From contig JADHVO010000004.1 of the NCBI GenBank assembly GCA_016783965.1, positions 62,001 through 126,000 of the forward strand: a stretch of DNA of 64,000 bases. The letters are read 5' to 3'. Origin of the DNA: Alphaproteobacteria bacterium (lineage in GTDB: Bacteria; Pseudomonadota; Alphaproteobacteria; Micropepsales; Micropepsaceae). The position numbers were made by a program, and so were the translations under genes. Below, piece after piece: positions 41,423-51,292 of this stretch. Every line of letters starts with the position of its first letter. Within the stretch, counting starts at the first letter, position 1. Under the pieces are notes generated by a model. The model saw only the letters and a list, made by a program, of their open reading frames with translations, did no database searches and was not told where the DNA came from.

Positions 41423-43255
41423 TTGGACCTTTCTCCTGAATTGCTGTCGGTGGCCGGGACCATCGATTTCGATCCCGACGCCCTGAAGACGAAGTATCTC
41501 AGCGAGCGCGACAAGCGGGTGCGCGAGGACGGCATCGGCCAGTACATCGAGGTGACGGCGGAGTTCTCGCACTATGTCGACGATCCCTATGTCGCGCCGG
41601 GGTTCACGCGCGCGCCGGTGTTCGACGACGTGGAGTTCGCGATCATCGGCGGCGGCTTCGGCGGGCTGATGATGGGCGCGCGGCTGCGCGAGGCCGGTTT
41701 CCGGAAGATCCGTGTGGTGGAGAGTGCGGGCGACTTCGGCGGGACCTGGTACTGGAACCGCTATCCGGGCGCGATGTGCGACGTGGAGTCGTACTGCTAT
41801 CTGCCGCTGCTGGAAGAACTCGGCTACATGCCGAAGCACAAATATTCTTTCGCGCCGGAAATCCTGGAGCATTCCAAGGCGATCGCGCGGCACTACAAGC
41901 TGTATGACGATGCGTTGTTGCAGACCTCGATCACTGCGATGGCGTGGGACGAGGGCAGGAAGCGCTGGGTGATCTCGACCAGCCGCGGCGACAGGTTCAC
42001 CGCGCAGTACGTCGCCATGGCGAACGGGCCGCTGAACCGGCCGAAGCTGCCGGGCATTCCCGGCATCAACGACTTCAAGGGCCACACCTTCCACACCAGC
42101 CGGTGGGATTACGCCTATACCGGCGGGGACTCATCGGGCGGGCTGGCGAAGCTCGGCGACAAGCGCGTGGGAATCATTGGCACCGGCGCGACGGCGGTGC
42201 AGTGCATTCCGCACCTGGGCGAGTGGGCGAAGGAACTGTTCGTGTTCCAGCGCACGCCCTCCTCCATCGACGTGCGCAACAACGGGCCGACCGATCCGGC
42301 GTGGGCGGCGTCGCTGACACCGGGCTGGCAGAAGCGGCGGATGGACAATTTCAACACGCTGGTCAGCGGCGGCGATGCCGAGGAGGACCTGGTGAAGGAC
42401 GGCTGGACGGACATCTTCCGCTCGGTCACCGGCACCGCGGTGAAGGAGGCCTCGCGCAAGATCGGGCGGCGGCTGACGGGCGCGGAGCGCGCGCAGCTGA
42501 TGGAGCTGGCCGACTATCGCAAGATGAACCAGATCCGTGCGCGCGTGGATGCGATCGTGAAGGACCCGGACGTCGCGGCGAAGCTGAAGCCCTGGTACCG
42601 CCAGTTCTGCAAGCGGCCGTGCTTCCACGACGAGTATCTGCAAACCTACAACCGGCCCAACGTCACGCTGGTCGACACCAATGGCCGCGGCGTGGAGCGG
42701 CTGACCGAGGACGGCGTGGTGGCGAACGGGCAGGAGTACAAGGTCGACTGCCTGATCTTCGCGACCGGGTTCGAGGTCGGCACGTCCTACACGCGGCGCG
42801 CGGGCTACGACATCGTGGGGCGCGGCGGCCAGACGCTGTCGGAACACTGGCGCGACGGCTTGCGCACGCTGCACGGCCTGACCACGCACGGTTTCCCGAA
42901 CTGTTTCTTCCTGGGATTCACGCAGGGCGCGATCACCATCAGCGTGCCGCAGGCGCTGCGCGAACAGGCCACGCATGTGACCCACTTGGTGACGGAAGCG
43001 AAGAAGCGCGGCGCCGAGGTGCTGGAACCCACGGCGGCGGGCGAAGAAAGCTATGTGCAGGAGGTGCGCAGCCTGGCGCGGCTGGGCACACGGTTCTATT
43101 CCGAGTGCACACCGGGCTACTACAACAGCGAGGGCGCCAAGGGGAACCGGTCGGGATTCTTCTCGGACATGTATGGCGCCGGTCCGCTGCGGTTTTTCGA
43201 GGTGCTGGACGAGTGGCGCGGCACCGGCAAGCTCGAAGGGCTGGAGTTGCGTTGA
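41423..43255 (+). CDS. Baeyer-Villiger monooxygenase (flavoprotein)
   Basis: The 610-residue enzyme has two nucleotide-binding motifs, IIGGGFGGLMMGARL for FAD and VGIIGTGATAVQC for NADPH, flanking the type I BVMO fingerprint FKGHTFHTSRW (residues 218-228; FxGxxxHxxxW). It should insert oxygen into a ketone to give an ester or lactone. An N-terminal extension of about 75 residues precedes the FAD motif, as in the cyclododecanone/phenylacetone group. A TTG start at 41423 is preferred because GGAGG lies 5 nt upstream. Confidence 0.9.
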   Translation: MDLSPELLSVAGTIDFDPDALKTKYLSERDKRVREDGIGQYIEVTAEFSHYVDDPYVAPGFTRAPVFDDVEFAIIGGGFGGLMMGARLREAGFRKIRVVESAGDFGGTWYWNRYPGAMCDVESYCYLPLLEELGYMPKHKYSFAPEILEHSKAIARHYKLYDDALLQTSITAMAWDEGRKRWVISTSRGDRFTAQYVAMANGPLNRPKLPGIPGINDFKGHTFHTSRWDYAYTGGDSSGGLAKLGDKRVGIIGTGATAVQCIPHLGEWAKELFVFQRTPSSIDVRNNGPTDPAWAASLTPGWQKRRMDNFNTLVSGGDAEEDLVKDGWTDIFRSVTGTAVKEASRKIGRRLTGAERAQLMELADYRKMNQIRARVDAIVKDPDVAAKLKPWYRQFCKRPCFHDEYLQTYNRPNVTLVDTNGRGVERLTEDGVVANGQEYKVDCLIFATGFEVGTSYTRRAGYDIVGRGGQTLSEHWRDGLRTLHGLTTHGFPNCFFLGFTQGAITISVPQALREQATHVTHLVTEAKKRGAEVLEPTAAGEESYVQEVRSLARLGTRFYSECTPGYYNSEGAKGNRSGFFSDMYGAGPLRFFEVLDEWRGTGKLEGLELR

Positions 43256-43318
43256 AGCCCGCCTGCAACGCGCCGGTTTTACAAACGTTGTCTTCTCAGG
43301 AACGCACCTGAGGCCGTC

Positions 43319-44041
43319 ATGTCCGCCGCGATGAAGGAGTGGAAGGTTCAGCCGCACGGCCCGCTGGTCAACGTCGCGGACAACATCATCACCGCCGAGG
43401 GCGAGGTGCACGTGCCGGCGGGCACGATTCACCGGCGCATGACCATCGTGCGGCTGCACGATGGGCGGCTGGTGGTCTGGAGCGCGGTGTCGCTGGACGA
43501 AGACCAGATGCGGAGCATCGAACGGTTCGGGCGGCCGGCCTACCTGATCGTGCCCAATCCCCATCACCGCATGGACGCCCGGGCGTGGAAGGACCGCTAT
43601 CCCGCCATGCGCGTGATCGCGCCGGAAGGCGCGCGCGACCACGTGGCGGAGGTCGTGCCGGTGGATGCAACGACCGCGACGTTCGAGGACCCGGACGTGA
43701 ACTTCGTCACCGTGCCGGGGACCAAGGGACAGGAAGCGGCGCTGGAGATCATGAATCCGAACGGCGTGACGCTGGTCCTGAACGACATCATCGCGAACAT
43801 CCGCGACGCGCACGGGTTCTCCGGCTGGATGCTGAAGCTGATGGGCTTCGCGGGCGACGAGCCGCATGTGCCGGTCACCATCCGGATGATCCTGATCGAG
43901 AACAAGAGGGCGCTGGCGCTTCAATTGCTGCGCTGGGCGGGCATTACGGCCCTGCGGCGGATCATCGTCAGCCATGGCGAGATCATCACTGACGACCCGC
44001 GCCGCGTGCTGCGCGAACTGGCCGTGCAGCTGGGGATTTAA
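43319..44041 (+). CDS. DUF4336-like metallo-hydrolase-fold protein
   Basis: The 240-residue protein matches the DUF4336 group of metallo-beta-lactamase-like folds: LVVWSAVSLDEDQMRSIERFGRPAYLIVPNPHHRMDARAWKDRYP and VTLVLNDIIANI. The classic HxHxDH zinc motif is absent; only PNPHHR and a late SHGEI histidine remain, so catalysis is doubtful or altered. It follows the monooxygenase by 63 nt on the same strand and may be co-transcribed. Confidence 0.68.
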   Translation: MSAAMKEWKVQPHGPLVNVADNIITAEGEVHVPAGTIHRRMTIVRLHDGRLVVWSAVSLDEDQMRSIERFGRPAYLIVPNPHHRMDARAWKDRYPAMRVIAPEGARDHVAEVVPVDATTATFEDPDVNFVTVPGTKGQEAALEIMNPNGVTLVLNDIIANIRDAHGFSGWMLKLMGFAGDEPHVPVTIRMILIENKRALALQLLRWAGITALRRIIVSHGEIITDDPRRVLRELAVQLGI

Positions 44042-44119
44042 CCGCATCCTACGGTCTTCATCGAAACGTGCGGCCGCCCGGCATGGATAGGTTCGGCCGT
44101 CTCGACGGAAGGCCGACCG

Positions 44120-44428
44120 ATGAAAGTGACCTGCTGCATCCGCTACACGCTCGATCCCTACAAGCGCGAGGCGTTCGAGGATTATGCGCGGCAATGGCTG
44201 AGCATCATCCCGGCCTGCGGCGGCGAGCTGCACGGCTACTGGATGCCGCATGAGGGGACGGACAACATCGCGCTGGCGATGATCTCGTTCGATAGCCTGG
44301 CGAGCTATGAGAAGTACCGGGCGCGGATCAAGGCGGACGAGCGCGGCATGGCCAATTTCCGCTTCGCACAGACCGGCAGGTTCATCCTGAGCGAGGAACG
44401 CACCTTCCTGCGCATGGTCGAGCCGTGA
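44120..44428 (+). CDS. NIPSNAP-family protein
   Basis: The 102-residue ferredoxin-like protein starts MKVTCCIRYTLDPYKREAFEDYARQW and has GGELHGYWMPHEGTDNIALAMISF and the SYEKYRARI helix, as in NIPSNAP proteins. These are dimeric alpha-beta barrel proteins with poorly defined roles. The ATG at 44120 follows GAAGG. Its stop codon abuts the stop of the convergent amidohydrolase. Confidence 0.8.
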   Translation: MKVTCCIRYTLDPYKREAFEDYARQWLSIIPACGGELHGYWMPHEGTDNIALAMISFDSLASYEKYRARIKADERGMANFRFAQTGRFILSEERTFLRMVEP

Positions 44429-45628
44429 TCAGCGACCGAAGATGCGGCCGTCGGCCATCACGAAGCGGGGCTGGCGCAAGGCTTCTAGATCGGCGAGCGG
44501 GTCGCCGTCGACAGCGATGAGGTCGGCGAGGAAGCCTTCTCGGATACGGCCGAGGTCGTTCGGACGGCGCAGGATGGCCGCGTTGATCGCGGTGGCGGCG
44601 GCGAGGGCTTCTGCGTTGCTCATGCCGAGCTTCCGCATGGCGATCAGTTCGTCGAGGTTCGTGCCGTGGGCGAAGACGCCGACGTCGCTGCCGCAGCCGA
44701 TCGTCACCTGCGCTTCGCGCGCCAGGCGGAACGCGTTGGCGGCTTCGGCCATGCGCGGGCTGGCGTCGCCGCCGGGCTTGTAGTCGCCGCGGTAAAGACT
44801 GATCGACTTCACCGCCATCAGTGTCGGCAGATAAGCAATCTTCTTCAGGTGCATCAGCGCGAAGGTGGCGGCGCTGCCGCCATAGCCATGCTCGATGGTG
44901 TCGACGCCGGCGAGGACGGAGCGGCGCATGCCTTCGTCGGACGTGGCATGGCTGGCGACGGGCCGGCCCAGGCTGTGGGCCATGTCGGCCGCGGCGCGCA
45001 TCTCGTCGATGGAGAAGGTCGGCACCGTCTCGCCGTTCGGGCCGGCGCGGTAGTCGGCGTAGAGCTTGATCCAGTCGGCGCCGTGCGCCGCCTGGTGCCG
45101 GACGGCGCGCACGATCTGGTCGATGCCACTGGCTTCTTCGGCGCCCTGCGGGAAACAGCAGTCGGGGCGGAAATTCCTGCGTGCCGGACCGTAGGAGCCG
45201 GTGGCGACGATGGCCGGGCCGGCAACGAACAGGCGCGGCCCGGGCGTCAGGCCCTCGGCGATGGCGCGCCTGAGCGCGACATCGGCATAGCCGGCACCTT
45301 CGGTGCCGAGATCGCGCAGCGTGGTGAAACCGGCGCCCAGCGTGTCGCGCGCGTGATTGACGGCGCGCACGGTGCGGTAGGCCTCGGCCTCCTTCAGCAC
45401 CTGATCGTCCCACGGCGTCTCGTTGTAAGGGTGCAGGAAGAGGTGGGAGTGGATGTCCATCAGGCCGGGCAGCAGCGTGGCGCCGGCGAGATTGATGTGT
45501 TCGTCCGCGGTGAGTTCAGTGCGCGGCGAGACTTTCGCGATGTGGTTGCCATCGACCAGCACGGAGAGACCGGCGCGCACGCCATCATCGGCGCTCCAGA
45601 TCCGCGCGGGATGAAGGGCAATGGTCAC
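44429..45628 (-). CDS. Amidohydrolase-family metal-dependent hydrolase
   Basis: The 399-residue TIM-barrel enzyme has the metal ligands of this family: HSHLFLH after PGLMDI, the lysine segment DWIKLYADY, SHATSDEG, TIEHGYGG and CGSDVGVF with the catalytic Asp. It resembles imidazolonepropionase-like or prolidase-type amidohydrolases (Xaa-Pro or drug-degrading types). The substrate is unknown. The GTG at 45628 overlaps the upstream MBL gene's stop, so the two are coupled. Confidence 0.85.
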   Translation of the reverse strand: MTIALHPARIWSADDGVRAGLSVLVDGNHIAKVSPRTELTADEHINLAGATLLPGLMDIHSHLFLHPYNETPWDDQVLKEAEAYRTVRAVNHARDTLGAGFTTLRDLGTEGAGYADVALRRAIAEGLTPGPRLFVAGPAIVATGSYGPARRNFRPDCCFPQGAEEASGIDQIVRAVRHQAAHGADWIKLYADYRAGPNGETVPTFSIDEMRAAADMAHSLGRPVASHATSDEGMRRSVLAGVDTIEHGYGGSAATFALMHLKKIAYLPTLMAVKSISLYRGDYKPGGDASPRMAEAANAFRLAREAQVTIGCGSDVGVFAHGTNLDELIAMRKLGMSNAEALAAATAINAAILRRPNDLGRIREGFLADLIAVDGDPLADLEALRQPRFVMADGRIFGR

Positions 45629-46506
45629 GCGGCGAGGCGGTAAGTGCCGCCGTCGTTGGTGATGCGGCCTTCGTGCTGGAGCTTGATCAGATGCGCGAGG
45701 ACCGAACGCGAGGCGGCGGGCCACAGGCCCTTGTCGATGGCGGCGTAAATGCGTTCGACCATCTTCGGGATGGTGACGAGACCGTCCCTGATGGCGTCGA
45801 GGACCTGCTGTTCGCGCTCCAGGCGATGTTCGCGATACGCGGCGAGGAACGGCTTGGGGTCGGTGACCGGTGCACCGTGGGTCGGGTACAGCGTCCGGTC
45901 GTTGCGCTTCTCGAGCTTCTCGACGCTGGCAATGTATTGCGCCATGTCGCCGTCAGGCGGCGTCACCACCGTGGTCGACCAGCCCATGACGTGGTCGCCG
46001 GTGAACAACGCCTGCTCTTCCTTCAGCGCAAAGCACATGTGGTTCGAGGTGTGGCCGGGCGTGTGCACGCATTCGAAAGTGAAGCCTTTTCCTTCGACGA
46101 CGTCGCCGTCCTTCACCCGCACGTCCGGCGTGAAATCCATATCGCCGCCGGCCTCGACTTTCGGGCCATCGTCCCGGCCGGAGCCGTGCGGGCCGAAGGC
46201 GTAGGTCTTCGCGCCCGACCAATCCTTCAGCGGCTTCGCCGCCGGAGAATGGTCGCTGTGGGTGTGCGTGACGAGAATGTGCGTGATCTTGCGGCCAGCC
46301 AGCGCGCGTTTCATCGCCGCGACGTGCTCGGGCATGTCGGGGCCGGGATCGATCACGGCGACCTCATCCCTGCCCACGATGTACACGCCGGTGCCGCGGA
46401 AGGTGAACGGGCCGGGATTGTTCGCGACGATGCGGCTGATCAACGGCGTGACGCGGATCTCCTCGCCGTAATGCGGCTCGAAGGTCCGGATGAAAGGAAT
46501 GGCCAT
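45625..46506 (-). CDS. MBL-fold hydrolase, LACTB2-like
   Basis: The 293-residue metallo-beta-lactamase-fold protein has the zinc motif THTHSDHSPA, PGHTSNHMCFAL and FTGDHVMG, plus a C-terminal winged-helix-like region (ERIYAAIDKGLWPAASRSVLAHLIKLQHEGRI). The layout matches LACTB2-like hydrolases or endoribonucleases. It lies between a small membrane protein gene (1-nt overlap) and the amidohydrolase gene (4-nt overlap), so three genes are translated in series. Confidence 0.85.
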   Translation of the reverse strand: MAIPFIRTFEPHYGEEIRVTPLISRIVANNPGPFTFRGTGVYIVGRDEVAVIDPGPDMPEHVAAMKRALAGRKITHILVTHTHSDHSPAAKPLKDWSGAKTYAFGPHGSGRDDGPKVEAGGDMDFTPDVRVKDGDVVEGKGFTFECVHTPGHTSNHMCFALKEEQALFTGDHVMGWSTTVVTPPDGDMAQYIASVEKLEKRNDRTLYPTHGAPVTDPKPFLAAYREHRLEREQQVLDAIRDGLVTIPKMVERIYAAIDKGLWPAASRSVLAHLIKLQHEGRITNDGGTYRLAA

Positions 46507-46910
46507 CAGCGCTTGCTTTCCAATTGCTCCAGCTCGCCCTGCGGGCGGGTCATGATCCGCTCCTTGCGCACGATCGCGTGCGGGCGCGAGCGGTGCAGTA
46601 TCTGGCCGATCTTCTTCGGTGCCCGATGGGCCATATGCTCGAGCATATAAGAAAGCCAGCGGGCGCGGTGGCGGACGCGCTGGATCAGCCGGCGCATCGT
46701 GCGGGAGTAATTGATCAGAAGGGCGAGACCGGCCGCGAGCGGGAGCACGCCGACGAGCGGGATCGGGACCGGCGCCGGGGTCAGGACGATGCCGACAATC
46801 GTCAGCACCCACCCCAGCGTGAGCATCAGAACTTTGCGCAACCTGTGACCGTCGGTTCGTTCTGGCCATACATGGGCGAGCACCACCGCTGGCGCAACAT
46901 GCCTGGTCAC
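46506..46910 (-). CDS. Small membrane protein, PGPGW-like
   Basis: The C-terminal part contains two hydrophobic helices (LTLGWVLTIVGIVLTPAPVPIPLVGVLPLAAGLALLI) joined by a Pro-rich turn and a basic tail (RTMRRLIQRVRHRARWLSYM), like small PGPGW-type transmembrane proteins. The start is uncertain: GTG 46910 gives 134 residues, but TTG 46841 or ATG 46826 fit better with the hydrophobic start. It is the first gene of a coupled run with the MBL and amidohydrolase genes. Confidence 0.6.
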   Translation of the reverse strand: MTRHVAPAVVLAHVWPERTDGHRLRKVLMLTLGWVLTIVGIVLTPAPVPIPLVGVLPLAAGLALLINYSRTMRRLIQRVRHRARWLSYMLEHMAHRAPKKIGQILHRSRPHAIVRKERIMTRPQGELEQLESKR

Positions 46911-47228
46911 AACCTTGCCGCGCCTTTCATGTGGCCATTGTCCAGACTGAAACTTGCGAAAGTCGCTGACTCAGCAAGTATAATTCACGAAATGCGATTA
47001 CATCTGGCTAAATGCAAGTAATTACTTTGTAAGCCATTGATATATTGTCAGTTCTATGTGCAGGTACGTGTATAATAAAATTGCTCATCATTCAATGAAT
47101 ATCAGGAGTTGTTGCAGAACTGCACTCGCGAGCGCCGCAATCATTGACGTACCGTAATTTTGACGGCGCGGAGCGTCACGTGGCGTCACCCGAATTTTTC
47201 GGGGCAAACGACGCACTGGGGAGCGCTC
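46911..47228 (+). promoter_or_regulatory. AT-rich upstream region of TonB receptor gene
   Basis: The 318-nt gap is strikingly AT-rich from about 46960 to 47110, unlike its surroundings. It contains two TATAAT hexamers (46979-46984 and 47071-47076) with weak -35 partners (TTGCGA at 46954, TTGTCA at 47045) at long spacing. No gene is visible. It probably holds the receptor's promoter and binding sites for its regulator. Confidence 0.45.
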
Positions 47229-50200
47229 ATGAATTTCCGTTCGGTACGCGCCGCCGCTTTGGCGGGCGCGGCAGCCTTCGCCACATCCTCGACGGCACCC
47301 GCCGCCACAGCCGACGCGAACACCGAAGTGGTGGTCGTAACGGGTTCGTTGATCACCGGCGCCGCCGAGCAGGCCGCACTTCCCGTGACCGTGCTAGGCG
47401 CAGACGATCTTAAGAAGCGCGGTTCACCGTCGATGGTGGACCTGATCAAACAACTTCCGTCGAGCGGTGCAGTTTTCGGCGATGCGAACCAATTCACTGC
47501 CGGCCGCACAGAAGGCGTGAGTTCCGTCAACCTGCGCAATCTCAGCGCATCACGCACGCTGGTGCTGTTCAACGGGCGGCGCATCGTGACGTCGGCCGCA
47601 AGCGCGCTGACACCGCTTGTTGACCTGAACATGTTTCCAGCGGCAGCGATCGGGCGCATCGAGGTGTTGAAAGACGGCGCCGCCGCGACGTATGGCTCCG
47701 AGGCGATCGGCGGCGTGGTGAACATCATCACGCGCGAGAACTTCGAAGGACTGGAGCTCAGCGCCGACTATCGCCAAATCAACGGCTCGGACGGCGACTA
47801 CAACGCCGGCGCCGCGTGGGGTTGGGGCGACGACAACGCAAACGTCTTCCTGGCCGCTGGGTACAACAAGCAATCCGTGCTGCCGGCGACAGCGCGCAAC
47901 TTCGCGACGCCGAAGTACACGACCCAGGCCGGCGCGCTCGCCGCGCTGTTCAAGAATCCAGGCGGCGGCTGGTCCGGCGCGGCATCGCCCGGCACGTACA
48001 TCAATGCGACCACCGGCGCGCCGCTGCGCGATCCAGCCTGCGCGAGCGACTGGGCCGGTGAAGCCGACACCAATATTGCCAACCCCGCCATCTTTCCGGC
48101 TGGCACCCAGGGCTCCGGCGGCGCGGCCGGACGCTGCTTCTGGCGCTTCGCCGACTTCGACGACCTCGAAGAAGACAACGACCGCTATCAAGGTTATGGC
48201 GAATTCAACGTGAAGTTCGGCGGCGGCTTACGGCTGCACGTCGAGGGCCTTTACGGCCGCACGGATGTTCACAATGTCCCGCAGTCGGTCAGCTATCTGC
48301 CGAACCAGTTCCCCGGCATTGGCGGCCCCTCGAAGACGATCGGCTTCAACGCGTTGACGGAGTCGTCACCGCTGTTCCCGAATGCCAACTACTACATTCC
48401 GGTGCAGAACCCGGGTCTGGCGGCACTGCGCACGCTGAACCCCTCGCTCGCCGCAGCGACAGCCAACGGCCTGTACGCAGGTTTCCTCATCTGGCGTCCG
48501 CTGGGTATCGGCGGCAACTCGTTCTTCGGTGGCAAAGGCCAATTGGGCCAGCGCACACAGGACACGTATCGTCTGTCTGCCTCGCTAGAGGGTGACTTGC
48601 ACTGGCTCGGCGACACGCATTGGCAGATCGCAGCCACGCAGTCCGGTGCGACCGCGGATCAGATCACGCCTGACATGCTGGTCGACCGTCTCCAGCTCGC
48701 GCTCCGCGGCTTCGGCAGCCGGCTCGGTTCCACGGATTGCAATCCCGCAACCGGAACGCCGGGCGTCGGCAACTGCTTCTATCTCAATCCCTTCTCGACA
48801 GGGGTGGCCAAGCAAGCGATCACCGGTGCGGTTAATCCGCAATTTGCCGCAGCCGTTGCCCTGGACCCGCGCGTCGTCAACGATCCCAACCTTATCGGCT
48901 GGATCTACGGGCCCGGTTCGCAAGAGACTCACGCACGAAACGCCGAGCTCGTGCTCGATGGTCTGCTGACGGGTACGTTCGGCAGTATGAAGCTCTGGTC
49001 AGCCGACGCGATCGGATGGGCCCTTGGCGCGCAATATCGCCGCGACTCCTATGAAGGGCGTTACAGCGCCTACACCGACAATACCATCACGCCATGCGTC
49101 GACACGATTCTGACCGGCACGACCACCTGCACCGTCCGCAACGGACCCTACGGCTTCTACGGCAACTACGCGCCGTATCATCTGACGGGCGAGACGAAGG
49201 CGGTCTTTGCCGAAATCAATCTTCCGATTACGGAAGACCTGCAAGGCAATATCGCGGCTCGCTACGAAAAGATCTATGGCGGCAAGGACACCTTCAATCC
49301 GAAAGGATCGCTGCGCTGGCAGGCGACGGACTGGCTGGCGCTGCGCGCGTCCGGCGGCTCAACCTTCCGCGCCCCGACCCTGGGAGCGTTGGTGCCGAAC
49401 CCGGTCACGATCCTTGCCTTCTCGCCCGCAGGTGGCGCCTATCTTGCCTTCGACACCTTCGGCAATGGCGGGTTCCCGGCCGGCACCGTCGGTCTGTCGC
49501 CGGAAAAGGCGAAGAACTTCAACGTGGGCGCGATCGTCACCCTCGACGCGTTCTCCGCCACGGTGGACTTCTGGCATTTCGACTTCGCCAATCCGCTGGG
49601 CACGGAATCGGGCAATGCGATCCTCGGCGCAATCTTCCCGAATGCGCCGGCATCGTTCGTGACTGGAAACCAATGCGCCAACCCGGCATATGCCGCCCTG
49701 ATCAATCGCGTCACGTTCAATAGTGCCGCGGCGACACAGGTCCTGCGCTGCCAGGCAACGACATCGGTCTCCAACATTGCCCGTGTTCACGTGAACACGA
49801 TCAATGGCGGTTCGCAGATGACGCAAGGCATCGACTTTTCGGCCCAGTATATCTGGGCGGACGCGATCGAATCCGGCGATGCCTTCACCTTCCAGACGCT
49901 CGGTACCTACAATCTGAACTACAAGGTGTCGCAGCAGGTCGTCGAAGGCGTCACGTTGATCCCAGCGTTCGAAGCAGCGGGCGAACTCAACGTCGGCAAC
50001 GGGGCGGTGGTCTCCCTGCCGCGGTTCAAGGGCAGCATCTTCGCCCAATACAACACCGGACCGCACAATCTGCGCCTGACAATGAACTACGTCGGCTCAA
50101 TGGCTGATTCCAACAGCCCGATCGCTAGCCGCCGGTCCATCTTCACCGTGCCGCAGGCGGGCTTCTCCTGCATACCAGCGGCACCCGTGACCCCAGCGTG

Positions 50201-50417
50201 TCTCAGCAGGTCAGGTGCGACGGTGGCGCCGTGGATCACGTTCGATCTGGCCTATCAGTACGATTGGGCCGAGCAGAACCTGCTGTTCAGCCTCACGATG
50301 AACAACGTGTTCGACAAGGATCCGCCGTTCGCGCGTACTGACTATTCGTATGATGCATTCACGGCGAATCCGTTGGGCCGCACCATCAAGTTCGGCATCA
50401 CGGCGAAGGTGAACTAA
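47229..50417 (+). CDS. TonB-dependent outer-membrane receptor
   Basis: The 1062-residue protein has a signal peptide (FRSVRAAALAGAAAFA), a TonB-box-like TEVVVVTGS, a plug domain (about residues 55-160; LKKRGSPSMVDLIKQLPSS, LRNLSASRTLVLFNGRR, IEVLKDGAAATYGSEAIGGVVNI) and a long beta-barrel with LRLTMNYVGS near the end, closing in GRTIKFGITAKVN. It transports an unknown ligand through the outer membrane with TonB energy; the barrel is of the large type seen for carbohydrates or peptides. No inner-membrane partner is adjacent. The AT-rich upstream region and a strong terminator mark it as a single transcription unit. Confidence 0.92.
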   Translation: MNFRSVRAAALAGAAAFATSSTAPAATADANTEVVVVTGSLITGAAEQAALPVTVLGADDLKKRGSPSMVDLIKQLPSSGAVFGDANQFTAGRTEGVSSVNLRNLSASRTLVLFNGRRIVTSAASALTPLVDLNMFPAAAIGRIEVLKDGAAATYGSEAIGGVVNIITRENFEGLELSADYRQINGSDGDYNAGAAWGWGDDNANVFLAAGYNKQSVLPATARNFATPKYTTQAGALAALFKNPGGGWSGAASPGTYINATTGAPLRDPACASDWAGEADTNIANPAIFPAGTQGSGGAAGRCFWRFADFDDLEEDNDRYQGYGEFNVKFGGGLRLHVEGLYGRTDVHNVPQSVSYLPNQFPGIGGPSKTIGFNALTESSPLFPNANYYIPVQNPGLAALRTLNPSLAAATANGLYAGFLIWRPLGIGGNSFFGGKGQLGQRTQDTYRLSASLEGDLHWLGDTHWQIAATQSGATADQITPDMLVDRLQLALRGFGSRLGSTDCNPATGTPGVGNCFYLNPFSTGVAKQAITGAVNPQFAAAVALDPRVVNDPNLIGWIYGPGSQETHARNAELVLDGLLTGTFGSMKLWSADAIGWALGAQYRRDSYEGRYSAYTDNTITPCVDTILTGTTTCTVRNGPYGFYGNYAPYHLTGETKAVFAEINLPITEDLQGNIAARYEKIYGGKDTFNPKGSLRWQATDWLALRASGGSTFRAPTLGALVPNPVTILAFSPAGGAYLAFDTFGNGGFPAGTVGLSPEKAKNFNVGAIVTLDAFSATVDFWHFDFANPLGTESGNAILGAIFPNAPASFVTGNQCANPAYAALINRVTFNSAAATQVLRCQATTSVSNIARVHVNTINGGSQMTQGIDFSAQYIWADAIESGDAFTFQTLGTYNLNYKVSQQVVEGVTLIPAFEAAGELNVGNGAVVSLPRFKGSIFAQYNTGPHNLRLTMNYVGSMADSNSPIASRRSIFTVPQAGFSCIPAAPVTPACLSRSGATVAPWITFDLAYQYDWAEQNLLFSLTMNNVFDKDPPFARTDYSYDAFTANPLGRTIKFGITAKVN

Positions 50418-50438
50418 GCCAAACACCGTAAGGGAAGC

Positions 50439-50475
50439 GAAGGGCCGGGAAGGAGACTTCCCGGCCCTTCTTTTT
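50439..50475 (+). terminator. Strong rho-independent terminator after TonB receptor
   Basis: A perfect 14-bp GC-rich stem (GAAGGGCCGGGAAG / CTTCCCGGCCCTTC) with a GAGA loop is followed by TTTTT. It lies 22 nt after the receptor stop. Confidence 0.92.
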
Positions 50476-50550
50476 GCTTACCCTGCGGCGTGTTTGCGCA
50501 GGTGCTGCCGCCCGCCTAACGTCCGCCCTCATTTTCCAGGGAGGCCTTGC

Positions 50551-51162
50551 ATGAAGCTCTACGATTCCGTCGGTCCGAACCCGCACGTCGTGCGCATGTT
50601 CATCGCGGAGAAGGGGATCTCCATCCCGAAGGAGACCGTGAACCTCATGGCCGGTGAAAACCGGCAGGAGGCACACCTGAAGCGCAACCCGCACGGCCAG
50701 ATGCCATGCCTGGAACTCGACAACGGCCAGTACCTCTCCGAGATCGTGCCGATCTGCGAATATCTGGAGGACAAGACCCCGAATCCACCGCTGATCGGCA
50801 AGACGGCCGAAGAAAGAGCCGAGACGCGCATGTGGACGCGGCGCATCGACCTCAACATCTGCGAGCCGATTGCGAACGGGTTCCGCTTCAGCCAGGGTCT
50901 GCCGTTGTTCCAGAACCGCATCGTCACCGTACCGGAGGCGGCGGACGGGTTGAAGCGCATCGCGCAGGACCGCATCCACTGGCTGGATGGCCAGATGGCA
51001 GGCAAGGAGTTCGTCGCCGGCAAGCGCTTCACGCTGGCCGATATCCTGCTCTTCTGCTTCCTCGCCTTCGGCGCCCAGGTCGGCCAGCCAATCAACCCGG
51101 ACTACAAGAACATTGTGGCGTGGTTCGACCGTGTGAAGGCGCGGCCGTCGGCGGCGGCCTGA
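50551..51162 (+). CDS. Glutathione S-transferase family protein
   Basis: The 203-residue protein has an N-terminal thioredoxin-like domain (MKLYDSVGPNPHVVRMFIAEKG, NPHGQMPCLELDNGQYLSEIVPICEYLE) and a helical C-terminal domain with FTLADILLFCFLAF. The active-site Ser/Tyr lies in the first strand region. It probably conjugates or reduces with glutathione; the substrate is unknown. GGGAGG precedes ATG 50551. Confidence 0.88.
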   Translation: MKLYDSVGPNPHVVRMFIAEKGISIPKETVNLMAGENRQEAHLKRNPHGQMPCLELDNGQYLSEIVPICEYLEDKTPNPPLIGKTAEERAETRMWTRRIDLNICEPIANGFRFSQGLPLFQNRIVTVPEAADGLKRIAQDRIHWLDGQMAGKEFVAGKRFTLADILLFCFLAFGAQVGQPINPDYKNIVAWFDRVKARPSAAA

Positions 51163-51292
51163 GCCCAGTTCCCGCAACCTGCGCGCGGCCCTGCTATCAG
51201 GGTCGTGCGCTGGTTGACGGTTCCGCAACAGCGTTAATCAACATTCGACATTCTCCAAGCCGCAACTCGCTCGAGATGATTAATCTCGGCGG

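Noticed and set aside
41423-46910. A biosynthetic gene cluster around the Baeyer-Villiger monooxygenase
   Set aside because: Neighbours are generic hydrolases on both strands with no synthase, carrier protein or dedicated transporter.
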